From Sphingomonas taxi (GTDB lineage: Bacteria > Pseudomonadota > Alphaproteobacteria > Sphingomonadales > Sphingomonadaceae), in the NCBI GenBank assembly GCA_003243195.1, contig QFQI01000002.1:434001-498000 (forward strand): DNA of 64,000 bases, written 5' to 3'. Of the stretch, positions 25,027-33,720 are shown piece by piece (position 1 is the first letter of the stretch; each line of letters starts with the position of its first letter). The notes under the pieces are model-generated. The model had not been told where the DNA came from. It made no database searches and worked only from the letters and a program-made list of their open reading frames with translations. The translations under genes and the position numbers were made by a program.

Positions 25027-25857
25027 GTGCACCGTCTCCACCTGCATCTGCTGTCCGATTCCACCGGCGAGACGCTGGAGAACATCGCGAAGGCGGCGCT
25101 GGCGCAATATGACGACGTGGAGACGGTGCGGCATTTCTGGCCGATGGTGCGCACCGAAACGCATCTCGACCGCATCCTTCAGGAGATCGCGCAGAATCCG
25201 GGGCTGGTGATCTTCACCCTGGTCAATCCGGTGACGCGCGCCGCGCTGGAGACGCGCTGCCGCGCGCTGGGGCTGCCGACGGTCGCGCCGCTCGATCCCG
25301 TCAACGACGCGCTGTCGATGCTGCTGGGACAGACCGCCAAGGCGCGCCCGGGCCGCCAGCACGTGCTCGACGCCGCCTATTTCGCGCGCGTCGACGCGAT
25401 CCAGTTCACGATCGCGCATGACGACGGCATCGCGCACGAGGACTGGGAGGAGGCGGACATCCTGCTGGCCGGGGTCAGCCGCTCCTCCAAGACGCCGACC
25501 TCGATCTATCTCGCCAATCGCGGCTTCAAGACCGCGAACATCCCGATCGTGGTGGAAAGCCCGCCGCCGCCGATGCTGTTCGCGCTGAGGAACCCGCTGG
25601 TCGTCGGACTGACCACCAGCACCGACCGGCTGATCCAGGTGCGCCGCAACCGGCTGCTGTCGCTCAACCAGGCGACCGAGACGAATTACGTCGATCAGGA
25701 TGCGGTGGCGCGCGAGATCGCCTATGCCCGGCGGATGTTCGCCGATCATGGCTGGCCGGTGATCGACGTCACGCGGCGCTCGATCGAGGAAACCGCCGCC
25801 GCGATCATCGCGCTGGTCAACGAACGCCGCGGGCTGGCGGCACGGAACACCGACTGA
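25027..25857 (+). CDS. ppsR: Pyruvate, water dikinase regulatory protein (DUF299 kinase/phosphorylase)
   Basis: A 276-residue bifunctional serine/threonine kinase-phosphorylase acting on PEP synthase or pyruvate-phosphate dikinase. RLHLHLLSDSTGETLENIAK is the invariant N-terminus; the P-loop-like GVSRSSKTPTSIYLANRG and the later TTSTDRLIQVRRNRL match the family. GTG at 25027 has AAGG six bases upstream and begins at the conserved HRLHLHLLSD; ATG at 24997 is an alternative that would place the perfect DnaA box inside the gene. It is the Rickettsia RP001-type gene that borders oriC in alphaproteobacteria. Confidence 0.92.
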   Translation: MHRLHLHLLSDSTGETLENIAKAALAQYDDVETVRHFWPMVRTETHLDRILQEIAQNPGLVIFTLVNPVTRAALETRCRALGLPTVAPLDPVNDALSMLLGQTAKARPGRQHVLDAAYFARVDAIQFTIAHDDGIAHEDWEEADILLAGVSRSSKTPTSIYLANRGFKTANIPIVVESPPPPMLFALRNPLVVGLTTSTDRLIQVRRNRLLSLNQATETNYVDQDAVAREIAYARRMFADHGWPVIDVTRRSIEETAAAIIALVNERRGLAARNTD

Positions 25858-26444
25858 TGTTGATCCTGGCCTCGCAAAGCGCGTCGCGCACCGCGATGCT
25901 CGCCGCCGCCGGCGTGCCGTTCACCGCCGAGCCGGCGCATGCCGACGAAGCGGCGCTGAAGGCGGCGATGGCCGGCGCGCACCCGCGCGATGTCGCGGAC
26001 GCGCTCGCCGAGCTGAAGGCGCTGAAGGTGTCGGCGCGCCATCCCGCGCGTCTGGTGCTGGGATCGGACAGTCTCGCGGTGCTGGACGACGGCACGATCC
26101 TCGACAAGCCGCACAGCCGCGACGAGGCGCGCGATCACCTGACGCGCATGTCGGGCAAGCGCCACGATCTGGTCAGCGCGGCGGTGATCGCGGAGGGCGG
26201 CCGTGCGGTGTGGCGCGTGGTGGACAAGGCGAAGATGTTCGTCCGCCCGCTCTCGCCGGCCTTCATCGAGGCGTATCTGGACGCCGAATGGCCCGCGATC
26301 GCCGGCTGCGTCGGCTGTTACCGGATCGAGGGGCCGGGCGCGCAATTGTTCGCGCGCATCGACGGCAGCCAGTTCACCGTGCTCGGCATGCCGCTGCTGC
26401 CGGTGCTCGATTACCTGCGCACGCGCCAGTTGCTGCCGGCGTGA
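25857..26444 (+). CDS. maf: Maf-like nucleoside triphosphate pyrophosphatase
   Basis: A 195-residue house-cleaning pyrophosphatase. It begins LILASQSASRTAML, the Maf S-x-S-x-R signature, with VLGSDSLAVL and LDKPHSRDEARDHL near residues 66-90. The C-terminal half has IAGCVGCYRIEGPGAQLFAR in place of the usual AGxYxIQGxGA, consistent with the YceF/Maf-2 branch. It shares one base with the ppsR stop. Confidence 0.9.
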   Translation: MLILASQSASRTAMLAAAGVPFTAEPAHADEAALKAAMAGAHPRDVADALAELKALKVSARHPARLVLGSDSLAVLDDGTILDKPHSRDEARDHLTRMSGKRHDLVSAAVIAEGGRAVWRVVDKAKMFVRPLSPAFIEAYLDAEWPAIAGCVGCYRIEGPGAQLFARIDGSQFTVLGMPLLPVLDYLRTRQLLPA

Positions 26445-26465
26445 TGGCATGTTCGAGGCGATTCC

Positions 26466-27290
26466 ATGACTGACGCGACCCTGCCCTATGCCGAGGTGAT
26501 CGGCGATCCGATCGGCCATTCCAGATCGCCGCTGATCCATCGTTTCTGGCTGGAGAAGCTCGGCATCGCCGCCGATTACCGCGCGACGGGCGTCGCCCCC
26601 GACGCGCTGGCCGGCTATTTCGCCCGCCGTGCCGACGACCCGGCGTGGCGCGGGTGCAATGTCACCGTGCCGCACAAGGTCACGGCGCTCGACCACGTCC
26701 CCGATCCCGGCGGCGTGCGCGCGGCGATCGGCGCGATCAACACCGTCTTTCGTGACGGGGACGGCGCGCTGATCGGCACCAACACCGATGCCGCCGGCTT
26801 CCTGTCGCCGATCGCCGACCTCGACCTGTCGGGCCGGGTGGCGGTGGTGATCGGCGCGGGCGGCGCGGCGCGCGCGGTGCTGTTCGCGCTGTCGAAGGCC
26901 GGGGTGGGGCGGGTCGTCCTGCTCAACCGCACCCCGCTGAAGGGTGCGGCGCTGCTCGCCGGCTTCGGGCTGAAGGGCGAGGCGCTGCCGCTCGCCGCAC
27001 GGCTGCCGGCGGCGGCGCTGCTGGTGAACGCCAGCGTGCTGGGCATGGCCGGACAGCCGCCGCTGGAGCTGGACCTGACGCCGCTCCCCGACGACGCGAT
27101 CGTCTACGACATCGTCTACGCGCCGCTGGAGACGCCGCTGCTCGCCGCCGCGCGCGCGCGCGGCCTGGATACGGTCGACGGACTGGAGATGCTGATCGGC
27201 CAGGCCGCGCTCGCCTTCGAACTGTTCTTCGGTGCCGCCCCGCCGCGCGAGCATGACGAGGAGCTGCGCACGCGCCTGTTGCTGGCATGA
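26466..27290 (+). CDS. aroE: Shikimate dehydrogenase
   Basis: Reduces 3-dehydroshikimate with NADPH, 274 residues. The substrate-binding N-terminus EVIGDPIGHSRSPLIHRFWL, GCNVTVPHK (catalytic lysine), GTNTDAAGF, the nucleotide loop VVIGAGGAARAVLFAL and VDGLEMLIGQAALAFELF are all seen in order. It lies 21 bp after maf and overlaps coaE (ATGA). Confidence 0.96.
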   Translation: MTDATLPYAEVIGDPIGHSRSPLIHRFWLEKLGIAADYRATGVAPDALAGYFARRADDPAWRGCNVTVPHKVTALDHVPDPGGVRAAIGAINTVFRDGDGALIGTNTDAAGFLSPIADLDLSGRVAVVIGAGGAARAVLFALSKAGVGRVVLLNRTPLKGAALLAGFGLKGEALPLAARLPAAALLVNASVLGMAGQPPLELDLTPLPDDAIVYDIVYAPLETPLLAAARARGLDTVDGLEMLIGQAALAFELFFGAAPPREHDEELRTRLLLA

Positions 27291-27880
27291 TGACGCTCGG
27301 CCTCACCGGCTCGATCGGCATGGGCAAGTCGACGGTGGCGCGGATGTTCGCCGATGCCGGCGTGCCGGTGTTCGATGCGGATGCCGAGGTCCACCGCCTG
27401 CAGGGGCCGAACGGCGCGCTGCTGCCGGCGATCGCGGCGCGGTTCCCCGGGACGACGGGCGCGCAGGGCGTGGACCGGGCCGCGCTGGGCGCCGCGGTGC
27501 TGGGCGACGATGCCGCGATCCGCGCGCTGGAGGCGATCGTCCACCCCGCGGTGCGCGCCGCGCGCGCGGCGTTTGTCGCGCGCCACGCCGACGCGCCGCT
27601 GGTGGTGTTCGACATTCCGCTGCTGTTCGAAACCGGCGGGGAGCGGGAGGTCGACCGGGTGGCGGTCGTCTCCGCCGCGCCGCAGGTGCAGCGCGCGCGG
27701 ACGCTGGCGCGCCCCGGGATGACGCCCGCGAAGTTCGATGCGATCCTCGCCCGACAGTTGCCCGATGCCGACAAGCGCGCGCGCGCCGACTGGGTGATCC
27801 CCACCGACGTGCCGCTGGCCGAGACGCGGCGGGTGGTGGCGCGCGTGATCGCTTGCGCGCACGGCGGCGAGCGTCGATAA
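27287..27880 (+). CDS. coaE: Dephospho-CoA kinase
   Basis: Last step of coenzyme A synthesis, 197 residues. P-loop GLTGSIGMGKSTVARMFADA at residues 4-23, then VPVFDADAEVHRL with the DAD that binds dephospho-CoA, and a lid region with FDIPLLFETGGEREVDRV. Normal length. Translationally coupled to aroE, and part of the maf-aroE-coaE-dnaQ run that follows oriC in many alphaproteobacteria. Confidence 0.95.
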   Translation: MMTLGLTGSIGMGKSTVARMFADAGVPVFDADAEVHRLQGPNGALLPAIAARFPGTTGAQGVDRAALGAAVLGDDAAIRALEAIVHPAVRAARAAFVARHADAPLVVFDIPLLFETGGEREVDRVAVVSAAPQVQRARTLARPGMTPAKFDAILARQLPDADKRARADWVIPTDVPLAETRRVVARVIACAHGGERR

Positions 27881-27890
27881 CGCAGCGATC

Positions 27891-28580
27891 ATGCGCGAGA
27901 TCGTCTTCGACACCGAAACCACCGGGCTCAGCTTCGCAGGTGGCGATCGCATGGTGGAGATCGGCTGCGTCGAGCTGGTCAACCGTGTCGAGACCGGCCG
28001 CACCTTCCACGCCTATTTCCATCCCGAACGCGACATGCCGGCGGAGGCGGAGAAGGTTCACGGCCTGTCCGCTGCCTTTCTTGCGAAACATCCGCTGTTC
28101 GCCGCGGGGGTGGAGGCGCTGCTCGATTTCGTCGGCGACGCGCCGCTGGTCGCGCACAATGCCGGGTTCGACTTCTCGTTCCTGAACGGCGAGCTGGAGC
28201 GTTGCGGGCGCACAGCGGTGTGCCGGTCGCGGATGGTGGATACGCTGGCGATCGCGCGCACGCGCCATCCCGGCGCGAAGCATACGCTGGACGCGCTGTG
28301 CAGCCGCTATGGCATCGACCGCTCGCATCGCGTGCTGCACGGCGCGCTGCTCGACGCGCAGTTGCTGGCGCAGGTCTATGTCGAGCTGATGGGCGGGCGG
28401 CAGATCGGTCTGGGGCTGGTCAGCGAGGCGCCGCCGGCGGCGATCGTCGCGGTGGCCGCCGCGCCGGTGCGCACGCGCCCGGTGCGGGTCTTTTCCGCCA
28501 GCGATGCGGAACTGGCGGCGCATGCGGCGTTTCTGAATGGTGTCAGGGAGCCTTTGTGGGGGGCCGCCGCGTCCGGCTGA
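27891..28580 (+). CDS. dnaQ: DNA polymerase III subunit epsilon (proofreading exonuclease)
   Basis: A 229-residue 3'-5' exonuclease of the DEDDh type. Exo I FDTETTGLS near residues 4-12, Exo II VAHNAGFDFSFLN near 85-97, and Exo III HRVLHGALLDAQLLAQVY near 144-161. The C-terminal tail after about 190 would contact the polymerase alpha subunit and is variable. It follows coaE by ten bases. Confidence 0.94.
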   Translation: MREIVFDTETTGLSFAGGDRMVEIGCVELVNRVETGRTFHAYFHPERDMPAEAEKVHGLSAAFLAKHPLFAAGVEALLDFVGDAPLVAHNAGFDFSFLNGELERCGRTAVCRSRMVDTLAIARTRHPGAKHTLDALCSRYGIDRSHRVLHGALLDAQLLAQVYVELMGGRQIGLGLVSEAPPAAIVAVAAAPVRTRPVRVFSASDAELAAHAAFLNGVREPLWGAAASG

Positions 28581-28638
28581 CGCGTTTCTGGCTGCCGGCG
28601 GTGCGAAGGTGCCGGCGCGCTTCGAAAGGAGAGAATAT

Positions 28639-29229
28639 ATGGATATCCGGGTTTCAGGTCACCAGGTGGCGATCGGCGACGCGCTGAAGACCCATGTCGA
28701 AGACCGTCTCCAGGGTATCGCGGAAAAATATTTCGCGCGCGCGATCTCGACGGAAGTGACGTTCGGCAAGGGTCCGCACGACAATGGCTTCACCTGCGAT
28801 CTGGTCGCGCACGTCACGCGCGGGCTGATCCTGAAGGGGCGGCACGACGCGCATGATGCGCATCTCTCGTTCGACGGCGCGGCGGCGAAGATCGAGACGC
28901 AGCTCAAGCGCTACGTCCACCGGCTCAAGGACCGCCACCAGACGCATCTCGCCGCCGGGGAGGCGCAGGAGCGCAACGGCTATGACAATGCCGGCTACAC
29001 GCTGTTCGCCGAACAGGTCGGCGAGGAGGAGGTCGGCGACGCGCCGCTGGTGATCGCCGAGACGCGCGTCGACGTGCCGGAGGCGAGCGTGTCGGACGCG
29101 GTGATGATGCTCGACCTGCGCAACACGCAGGCGCTGCTGTTCATGAATGCCGGCACCGGATCGTACAACATGGTCTATCGTCGCGGTGACGGCACGATCG
29201 GCTGGGTGGAGCCGCAGCGTGGCGGCTGA
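28639..29229 (+). CDS. hpf: Long-form ribosome hibernation-promoting factor
   Basis: A 196-residue protein that dimerises ribosomes in stationary phase. The N-terminal S30AE domain begins MDIRVSGHQVAIGDALKTHV; the linker is about 30 residues, and the C-terminal dimerisation domain contains AVMMLDLRNTQALLFMNAGT. The start at 28639 follows a strong AAAGGAG; the frame opens upstream but that part overlaps dnaQ and lacks family similarity. It is followed ten bases later by ptsN, a pairing seen in many proteobacteria (there with rpoN). Confidence 0.95.
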   Translation: MDIRVSGHQVAIGDALKTHVEDRLQGIAEKYFARAISTEVTFGKGPHDNGFTCDLVAHVTRGLILKGRHDAHDAHLSFDGAAAKIETQLKRYVHRLKDRHQTHLAAGEAQERNGYDNAGYTLFAEQVGEEEVGDAPLVIAETRVDVPEASVSDAVMMLDLRNTQALLFMNAGTGSYNMVYRRGDGTIGWVEPQRGG

Positions 29230-29238
29230 TCGACGCTG

Positions 29239-29709
29239 ATGGTGAGTGACCTGAGCGACCTGCTTGTCCCCGAACTCATCGTCATCGGCCTGCCTGCCGC
29301 CACCCGCAAGGCGCTCTTCTCCCAGATCGGCGCGCTCGTCGCGCCGGTGCTGGGCGTCGATGCGCGGGTGGCGGCGGAGGCGCTGGCGGCGCGCGAGAAG
29401 GAGGGTTCGACCGGCTTCGGCGACGGGGTCGCGATCCCGCACGCGCGCGTGCCGGGCGTGGCGCGCATCGCCGTGGCGGTGGCGCGGCTGGCGCAGCCGC
29501 TCGACTTCGCGGCGCCCGACGATGCGCCGGTCGACGTGGTGGTGGCGATGTTCACGCCGCCGCACGCCGGGTCGGAGCATCTGAAGGCGCTGGCGCGTGT
29601 TGCCCGGCGGTTGCGCGACCGGGGATTGCTGGCCAAGCTGCGCGGCGCCGGCTCCCCCGACGCGATCTACGCGCTGCTCACCGCGGACGAATCCCGTGAC
29701 GCCGCCTGA
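29239..29709 (+). CDS. ptsN: PTS IIA-like nitrogen regulatory protein PtsN
   Basis: A 156-residue EIIA-Ntr. The phosphorylated histidine lies in GVAIPHARVPGV (about residue 72), preceded by AAREKEGSTGFGDG; AMFTPPHAGSEHLKALARVARRL is the conserved C-terminal half. It regulates potassium, nitrogen or carbon responses in the PtsP-NPr pathway; those partners are not in the window. It overlaps the thioesterase gene by 14 bases. Confidence 0.93.
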   Translation: MVSDLSDLLVPELIVIGLPAATRKALFSQIGALVAPVLGVDARVAAEALAAREKEGSTGFGDGVAIPHARVPGVARIAVAVARLAQPLDFAAPDDAPVDVVVAMFTPPHAGSEHLKALARVARRLRDRGLLAKLRGAGSPDAIYALLTADESRDAA

Positions 29710-30151
29710 AGGCGCCGCGGCGCATTACCGCGCGCTCGAGTCGCTCTACGCGGCCGCGCCGATCAACCGCTTCTTCGAATCGCGACTGCACGTGAGCGGG
29801 CCGGGCGAGTCGCGCATCCACTTCACCGTCGATGAACGGCATTTCCACGCCGCCGGCGCGGCGCACGGCACCAGCTATTTCAAGATGCTCGACGATGCCG
29901 CTTTCTATGCCTGCAACAGCCTGGTCACCGATCGCTTCCTGCTGACCACGCAGTTCAGCCTGTTGCTCACCCGACCGCTCGGCGTCGGTCCGGTGGTGGC
30001 GGAGGGGCGCTGGATCAGCGGCCAGCGCCGCGTGTTCGTCGCCGAGGCGCGGCTGGTGACCGCGGACGGCGAGGAGGTGGCGCGGGGCACCGGCACTTTC
30101 ATGCGCTCGCGGATCGCGCTGGCGACGCTGCCCGGATATGCCGCGGCATGA
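29696..30151 (+). CDS. PaaI-type hotdog-fold thioesterase
   Basis: A 151-residue single hotdog domain: HFTVDERHFHAAGAAHGTSYFKMLDDAAFYACNS contains the HGxxxxxLxDxA-like thioesterase signature with the catalytic aspartate, followed by the long beta strands FLLTTQFSLLLTRPL and RVFVAEARLVTADGEEVARG. GTG at 29696 gives a start that slightly overlaps ptsN; no SD sequence is obvious. The acyl-CoA substrate is unknown. It overlaps the DUF1491 gene by four bases. Confidence 0.82.
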   Translation: MTPPEGAAAHYRALESLYAAAPINRFFESRLHVSGPGESRIHFTVDERHFHAAGAAHGTSYFKMLDDAAFYACNSLVTDRFLLTTQFSLLLTRPLGVGPVVAEGRWISGQRRVFVAEARLVTADGEEVARGTGTFMRSRIALATLPGYAAA

Positions 30152-30483
30152 GCGTGCGGCTGCCGACGCATCTGGCGGTGGGCGCATTGCTGCGCCGCGT
30201 GAACGACTCGGGCGGGCTGGCGGTGGTGCGCGCGTCGGGCGATCCGCAGACCGGGGCGGTGCTGCTGCTGATCGTCGAGGGACGCGGGCTGCGCGCGATG
30301 GAGCGGATGCGCGGGCTGGACGACCGGGACTCGCTGGTGCCCGCCGGCCCGCCGTCCGGCGACGAACCGGCGGTGGAGGATTACTGGCGCCGGCGACGCG
30401 CGCGCGATCCCGATCTGTGGGTGATCGAACTGGACGTCCCGCAGGCCGAACGGTTCGTCGCTGAAACGATGCTGGTTGATTGA
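30148..30483 (+). CDS. DUF1491 family protein
   Basis: A 111-residue protein with RLPTHLAVGALLRRVNDSGG at the N-terminus and DLWVIELDVPQAERFVAE near the C-terminus, which I recognise as DUF1491, restricted largely to alphaproteobacteria and of unknown function. It probably ends the ppsR-to-DUF1491 transcript. The 172 bp that follow hold no gene and no clear terminator. Confidence 0.8.
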   Translation: MSVRLPTHLAVGALLRRVNDSGGLAVVRASGDPQTGAVLLLIVEGRGLRAMERMRGLDDRDSLVPAGPPSGDEPAVEDYWRRRRARDPDLWVIELDVPQAERFVAETMLVD

Positions 30484-30655
30484 CGCTGTTAACCTCTGGC
30501 TCGTAGCCGGGGTCCATCGACAACTCGCGTTGTGCCGATACGGGGTGCGATCCCGGACGGTGACGCAGTCGGGGGGGAACCCGGCCGATCGTGCATCCAG
30601 CTCACGCTGTTTCAGCGATCGCGTTCGCGTACTCACCGCAGATAAATGATGTGGA

Positions 30656-31288
30656 ATGCCGTTCAGCTCGCGCCTCGCGACTTTCGCGACGCTTACTCTT
30701 TCGGTCCTTGCTCTGGTAGCGCAGAGCGCCCCCGGACTGGCCGCTGATCTTCCGACGCTTCCTGCCGCGTCGACAGCGATTCAACTCGCTACCCCCGCTC
30801 CGGTTCCCGCGACCGCGCCTGCCGCGCCGGTGATCCAGGACACTGTCATCACCACCGACGATGCGGACGAGGAAGTCGCCTATCCGACGCTCGCCGCCGC
30901 CGTCGCCGACCAGTCGGTGCCGTCGAACACCGACCAGGACCTGCGCTGCCTCGCCGGCGCGATCTATTTCGAGTCGCGCGGAGAGCCGCTCGCCGGGCAG
31001 CTCGCCGTCGCCGAGGTGATCCTGAACCGCACCCGCTCGCGCCACTTCGGCGGCAGCGTCTGCGATGTCGTCACCCAGAAGGGCCAGTTCTCGTTCGTGC
31101 GCGGTGGCCGCATGCCCGACGCGCCGTCCAACGACGACTGGCGCACCGCGATGGCCGTCGCCAAGGTCGCCATGAAGGACGCGTGGGAGAGCGACGCCGC
31201 CAACGCGCTCTATTTCAACCATCGCCGTGCCGGCCATGCCGCCGGTGTGCGTGTCGCCTCGATCGGCAATCACGTCTTCTATCGCTGA
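30656..31288 (+). CDS. Secreted SleB-type cell-wall hydrolase
   Basis: A 210-residue exported protein: signal peptide (FATLTLSVLALVAQSAPGLAA), a ~70-residue Thr/Ala/Pro-rich spacer, then a hydrolase_2 domain from about residue 95. CLAGAIYFESRGEPLAGQLA has the catalytic glutamate, and AEVILNRTRS, VCDVVTQKGQFSFV and NALYFNHRRAG follow. In sphingomonads this domain cleaves peptidoglycan at glucosaminyl-muramic bonds, by analogy with spore SleB; no spore genes are expected. Gap upstream implies its own promoter. Confidence 0.88.
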   Translation: MPFSSRLATFATLTLSVLALVAQSAPGLAADLPTLPAASTAIQLATPAPVPATAPAAPVIQDTVITTDDADEEVAYPTLAAAVADQSVPSNTDQDLRCLAGAIYFESRGEPLAGQLAVAEVILNRTRSRHFGGSVCDVVTQKGQFSFVRGGRMPDAPSNDDWRTAMAVAKVAMKDAWESDAANALYFNHRRAGHAAGVRVASIGNHVFYR

Positions 31289-31363
31289 TCCGCGCGCGGC
31301 GACCGCGCCGCGCCGGCTTCGGGCTTGGCTTTTGTTCGCCGGATGTTCTATCCTGCGCCGGTG

Positions 31364-31855
31364 ATGCTCAGCCCGCCCGATACCTGCCAGAACGATGCCA
31401 CCGCCGCGCTGTGCGCCACCGATGTGGCGCGCGGCGTGACGCGCATGTTGCTGCGCCACGATCTCACCGCGATTGCCGAGGTGCCGCTGGACGGTGGCCG
31501 CCGCGCCGATCTGATGGCGATCGACCCGCGCGGACAATTGGTGATCGTGGAGATCAAGGTGTCGCGCGCCGACCTGCTCGGCGACGGCAAGTGGCAGGAT
31601 TACCTCGCTCATTGCGACCGCTTCTACTGGGCGGTCCCGGCGGGGTTCGACGCCTCGCCGATCGCGGGCGCGGCCTTCCTGCCCGAGCGCACGGGGCTGA
31701 TCGTCGCCGACCGCTACGATGCCGCGATCGTGCGCGAGGCGCGCACCGATCCGCTTTCCGCGCCGACCCGCAAGCGCTGCACGCTCGCCTTCGCCCGCCG
31801 CGCCGCGCGCCGCGTCATCGCCGCGCATGATCCGGAGGCGGTGCAGGGGTTCTGA
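31364..31855 (+). CDS. mmcB: MmcB family DNA repair protein
   Basis: A 163-residue PD-(D/E)XK-like nuclease-fold protein. GRRADLMAIDPRGQLVIVEIKVSRADLLGDGKWQDY shows the D..ExK catalytic arrangement, and the family is the MmcB (mitomycin C-induced) group of alphaproteobacteria. The frame opens at 31325; I chose the ATG at 31364 because the family starts close to this point, though no ribosome-binding site is clear. LexA control would be expected from Caulobacter, but I did not find a convincing GTTC-N7-GTTC box. Confidence 0.82.
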   Translation: MLSPPDTCQNDATAALCATDVARGVTRMLLRHDLTAIAEVPLDGGRRADLMAIDPRGQLVIVEIKVSRADLLGDGKWQDYLAHCDRFYWAVPAGFDASPIAGAAFLPERTGLIVADRYDAAIVREARTDPLSAPTRKRCTLAFARRAARRVIAAHDPEAVQGF

Positions 31856-31857
31856 GC

Positions 31858-31903
31858 GGCTGTTTGGAAACGCGTTGAAACGCGTTTCGCGGTGCCGGCC
31901 CGC
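31858..31903 (+). repeat. Dispersed palindromic repeat, copy A
   Basis: Starts three bases after the mmcB stop. GGCTGTTTGGAAACGCGTT (31858-31876) is followed by the 12-bp palindrome GAAACGCGTTTC (31877-31888) and GCGGTGCCGGCCCGC (31889-31903). The last 27 bases are identical to copy B at 55981-56007; copy A has an extra partial duplication of the palindrome. A GC hairpin CCCGCT...AGCGGG follows immediately. Confidence 0.8.
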
Positions 31904-32012
31904 TTCCCCTCCCGGGAGCGGGCCGACCGCGCATGCCGGGGCATCGCCGCAAGACTCGCCGGCCCGCGATCCTCCCGCCGGACCTTCGCCCCACGCCGGC
32001 GGGGCGGATCGC

Positions 32013-32615
32013 CTACAGGCGCGGCCCCGACACCGCGCGCTGCGCCTTGGCCGGCGTTTCGTCCAGCACCTTGGCGATCGCCGGCGACCGCGCGTCGCGT
32101 TTGGCGTAATCGCGCGCCGACATGCCCGCGACATTGTCGGTCTGGTCCGGGTCGCCCCCGGCCGCCAGCACCGCGCGCACCAGCGCCAGGTCGCGGCGCT
32201 GCACCGCGCGGATCAGCGGCGTCTCCCCGCCATTGTTGCCGAGGTTGGCGTTGGCCTTCGCGGTCGCCAGCACCTGCACCAGGTCGGGCTGCCCTGCCTG
32301 CACCGCCAGCATCATCGGCGTCTCGCCACCGCCGTCGCGCAGGTTGGGGTCGGCGCCCTTGGCCAGCAGGTAGCGCAGATAGGTGGCGTCGCCGCGCTTG
32401 ACGACGATGTGCACCGCGCCCTCGCCGGTCGTCACGTCGCGGGCGTTGACGATCGTCTGGCCGGGCTGGTCCAGCATCGCGACCACCGCATTGCCGTCGC
32501 CCTTGCGGACCGCTTCCAGGAATTTGTAGCGCTGCGACTGTTGCTGCGCGGGGACGGCGGTGGGCAGGGACAGGGCCGCGAACAGGGTGGCGGCAAGGAT
32601 CGGGCGACGGAGCAT
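32013..32615 (-). CDS. Exported ankyrin-repeat protein
   Basis: A 200-residue protein with a signal peptide (LRRPILAATLFAALSLPTAVPAQ) and four to five ankyrin repeats, for example GEGAVHIVVKRGDATYLRYL, GGETPMMLAVQAGQPDLVQV and GGETPLIRAVQRRDLALVRA. It is thus probably a periplasmic protein-interaction module. The partner is unknown. Divergent from the SCO gene with an 86-bp gap. Confidence 0.85.
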   Translation of the reverse strand: MLRRPILAATLFAALSLPTAVPAQQQSQRYKFLEAVRKGDGNAVVAMLDQPGQTIVNARDVTTGEGAVHIVVKRGDATYLRYLLAKGADPNLRDGGGETPMMLAVQAGQPDLVQVLATAKANANLGNNGGETPLIRAVQRRDLALVRAVLAAGGDPDQTDNVAGMSARDYAKRDARSPAIAKVLDETPAKAQRAVSGPRL

Positions 32616-32701
32616 CGGTTCGGGTTCTCGCAAGCGATGGGTCGAACGGCGTAAGCCGAGGGTTGCGAAGCGCGCTATAACCCATCACATCGGCCGCCAC
32701 C

Positions 32702-33289
32702 ATGAACATGCGTCGTTTCGCTGCCACGCTCGCGCTGCTCTCGGCCGGGCCGCTCGCCGGGTGCGCGCAGCAACCCGCCGCCACGCCGCCGCTCGCCGGC
32801 GCGCGGATCGGCGGCCCCTTCACGCTGACCGACCAGAACGGCCGCACCGTCACCGACCGCGATTTCGCGGGGCGCTACCGGATCATCTATTTCGGCTACA
32901 CCTTCTGCCCGGACGTGTGCCCCACCGACGTGCAGAACATCGCCGCCGCGCTGAAGCTGATCGAGCGGGACGACGCGGCGCTGGCGCGGCGGATCGCGCC
33001 GATCTTCATCACGGTCGACCCGGCGCGCGACACGCCGGCGGTGCTGCGGCGCTTCGTGTCCGCCTTCCACCCGCGGCTGGTCGGCCTGACCGGCAGCGCG
33101 GAGGCGATCGCCAAGGTCGCCCGCGCCTATGGCATCTATTACGCGCGTGGTGCGGGCGGCGGCGAAAATTATCTGATGGACCACGGCCGGCAGATCTATC
33201 TGTTCGATCCCGACGGCAAGCCGCTGGCGCTGCTTCCCGAAGGCCCGCCCGCCGCGATCGCGCAGGAGATACGCAAATGGGCGCGCTGA
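32702..33289 (+). CDS. SCO1/SenC family copper chaperone lipoprotein
   Basis: A 195-residue thioredoxin-fold protein for copper insertion into cytochrome c oxidase CuA or redox signalling. A lipobox GPLAGC ends the signal peptide near residue 21. The copper motif CPDVCP is in IIYFGYTFCPDVCPTDVQN near residue 75, and the distal histidine is in YLMDHGRQIYLFDPDG. The stop overlaps the YcgN gene by 13 bases. Cytochrome oxidase genes are not in view. Confidence 0.93.
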   Translation: MNMRRFAATLALLSAGPLAGCAQQPAATPPLAGARIGGPFTLTDQNGRTVTDRDFAGRYRIIYFGYTFCPDVCPTDVQNIAAALKLIERDDAALARRIAPIFITVDPARDTPAVLRRFVSAFHPRLVGLTGSAEAIAKVARAYGIYYARGAGGGENYLMDHGRQIYLFDPDGKPLALLPEGPPAAIAQEIRKWAR

Positions 33290-33720
33290 CCGGCCGCTTC
33301 TGGGACGACACGCCGCTCGACAAGCTCGATCGCGCGCAATGGGAGGCGCTGTGCGACGGGTGCGGCAAATGCTGCCTGCACAAGCTGGAGGATGAGGAGA
33401 CCGGCGAACTGATCGCCACCAACGTCGCCTGTCGCCTGCTCGATCGCCGCAGCGGGCAATGTTCCAATTATCGCCACCGCCGCGCCTATGTCAGCGAGTG
33501 CGTCCGGCTGACGACGGGCAATGTCGATTCGATCGACTGGCTGCCCTCGACCTGCGCCTATCGGTTGCGCGCCGCTGGCGAGCCGCTGCCGGCGTGGCAT
33601 TATCTGGTGTCCGGCGATCGCGAGGCGGTGCACCGCGCGGGTGAATCGGTGCGCGGCTGGACGATCAGCGAGGACGATGCCGGCGACCTCGAACATCATA
33701 TGGTCGACCGGCAATTGTGA
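33277..33720 (+). CDS. YcgN family cysteine-cluster protein (UPF0260)
   Basis: A 147-residue protein with the CDGCGKCCLHKLEDEETGEL cluster near residues 27-46 and further cysteines in VACRLLD, QCSNY, SECVRL and STCAYRL, together likely binding an iron-sulfur or zinc site. I recognise the YcgN/UPF0260 family; function unknown. The ATG at 33277 is inside the end of the SCO gene, and its stop overlaps the GTG of the next gene, so three genes form one coupled unit. Confidence 0.88.
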   Translation: MGALTGRFWDDTPLDKLDRAQWEALCDGCGKCCLHKLEDEETGELIATNVACRLLDRRSGQCSNYRHRRAYVSECVRLTTGNVDSIDWLPSTCAYRLRAAGEPLPAWHYLVSGDREAVHRAGESVRGWTISEDDAGDLEHHMVDRQL

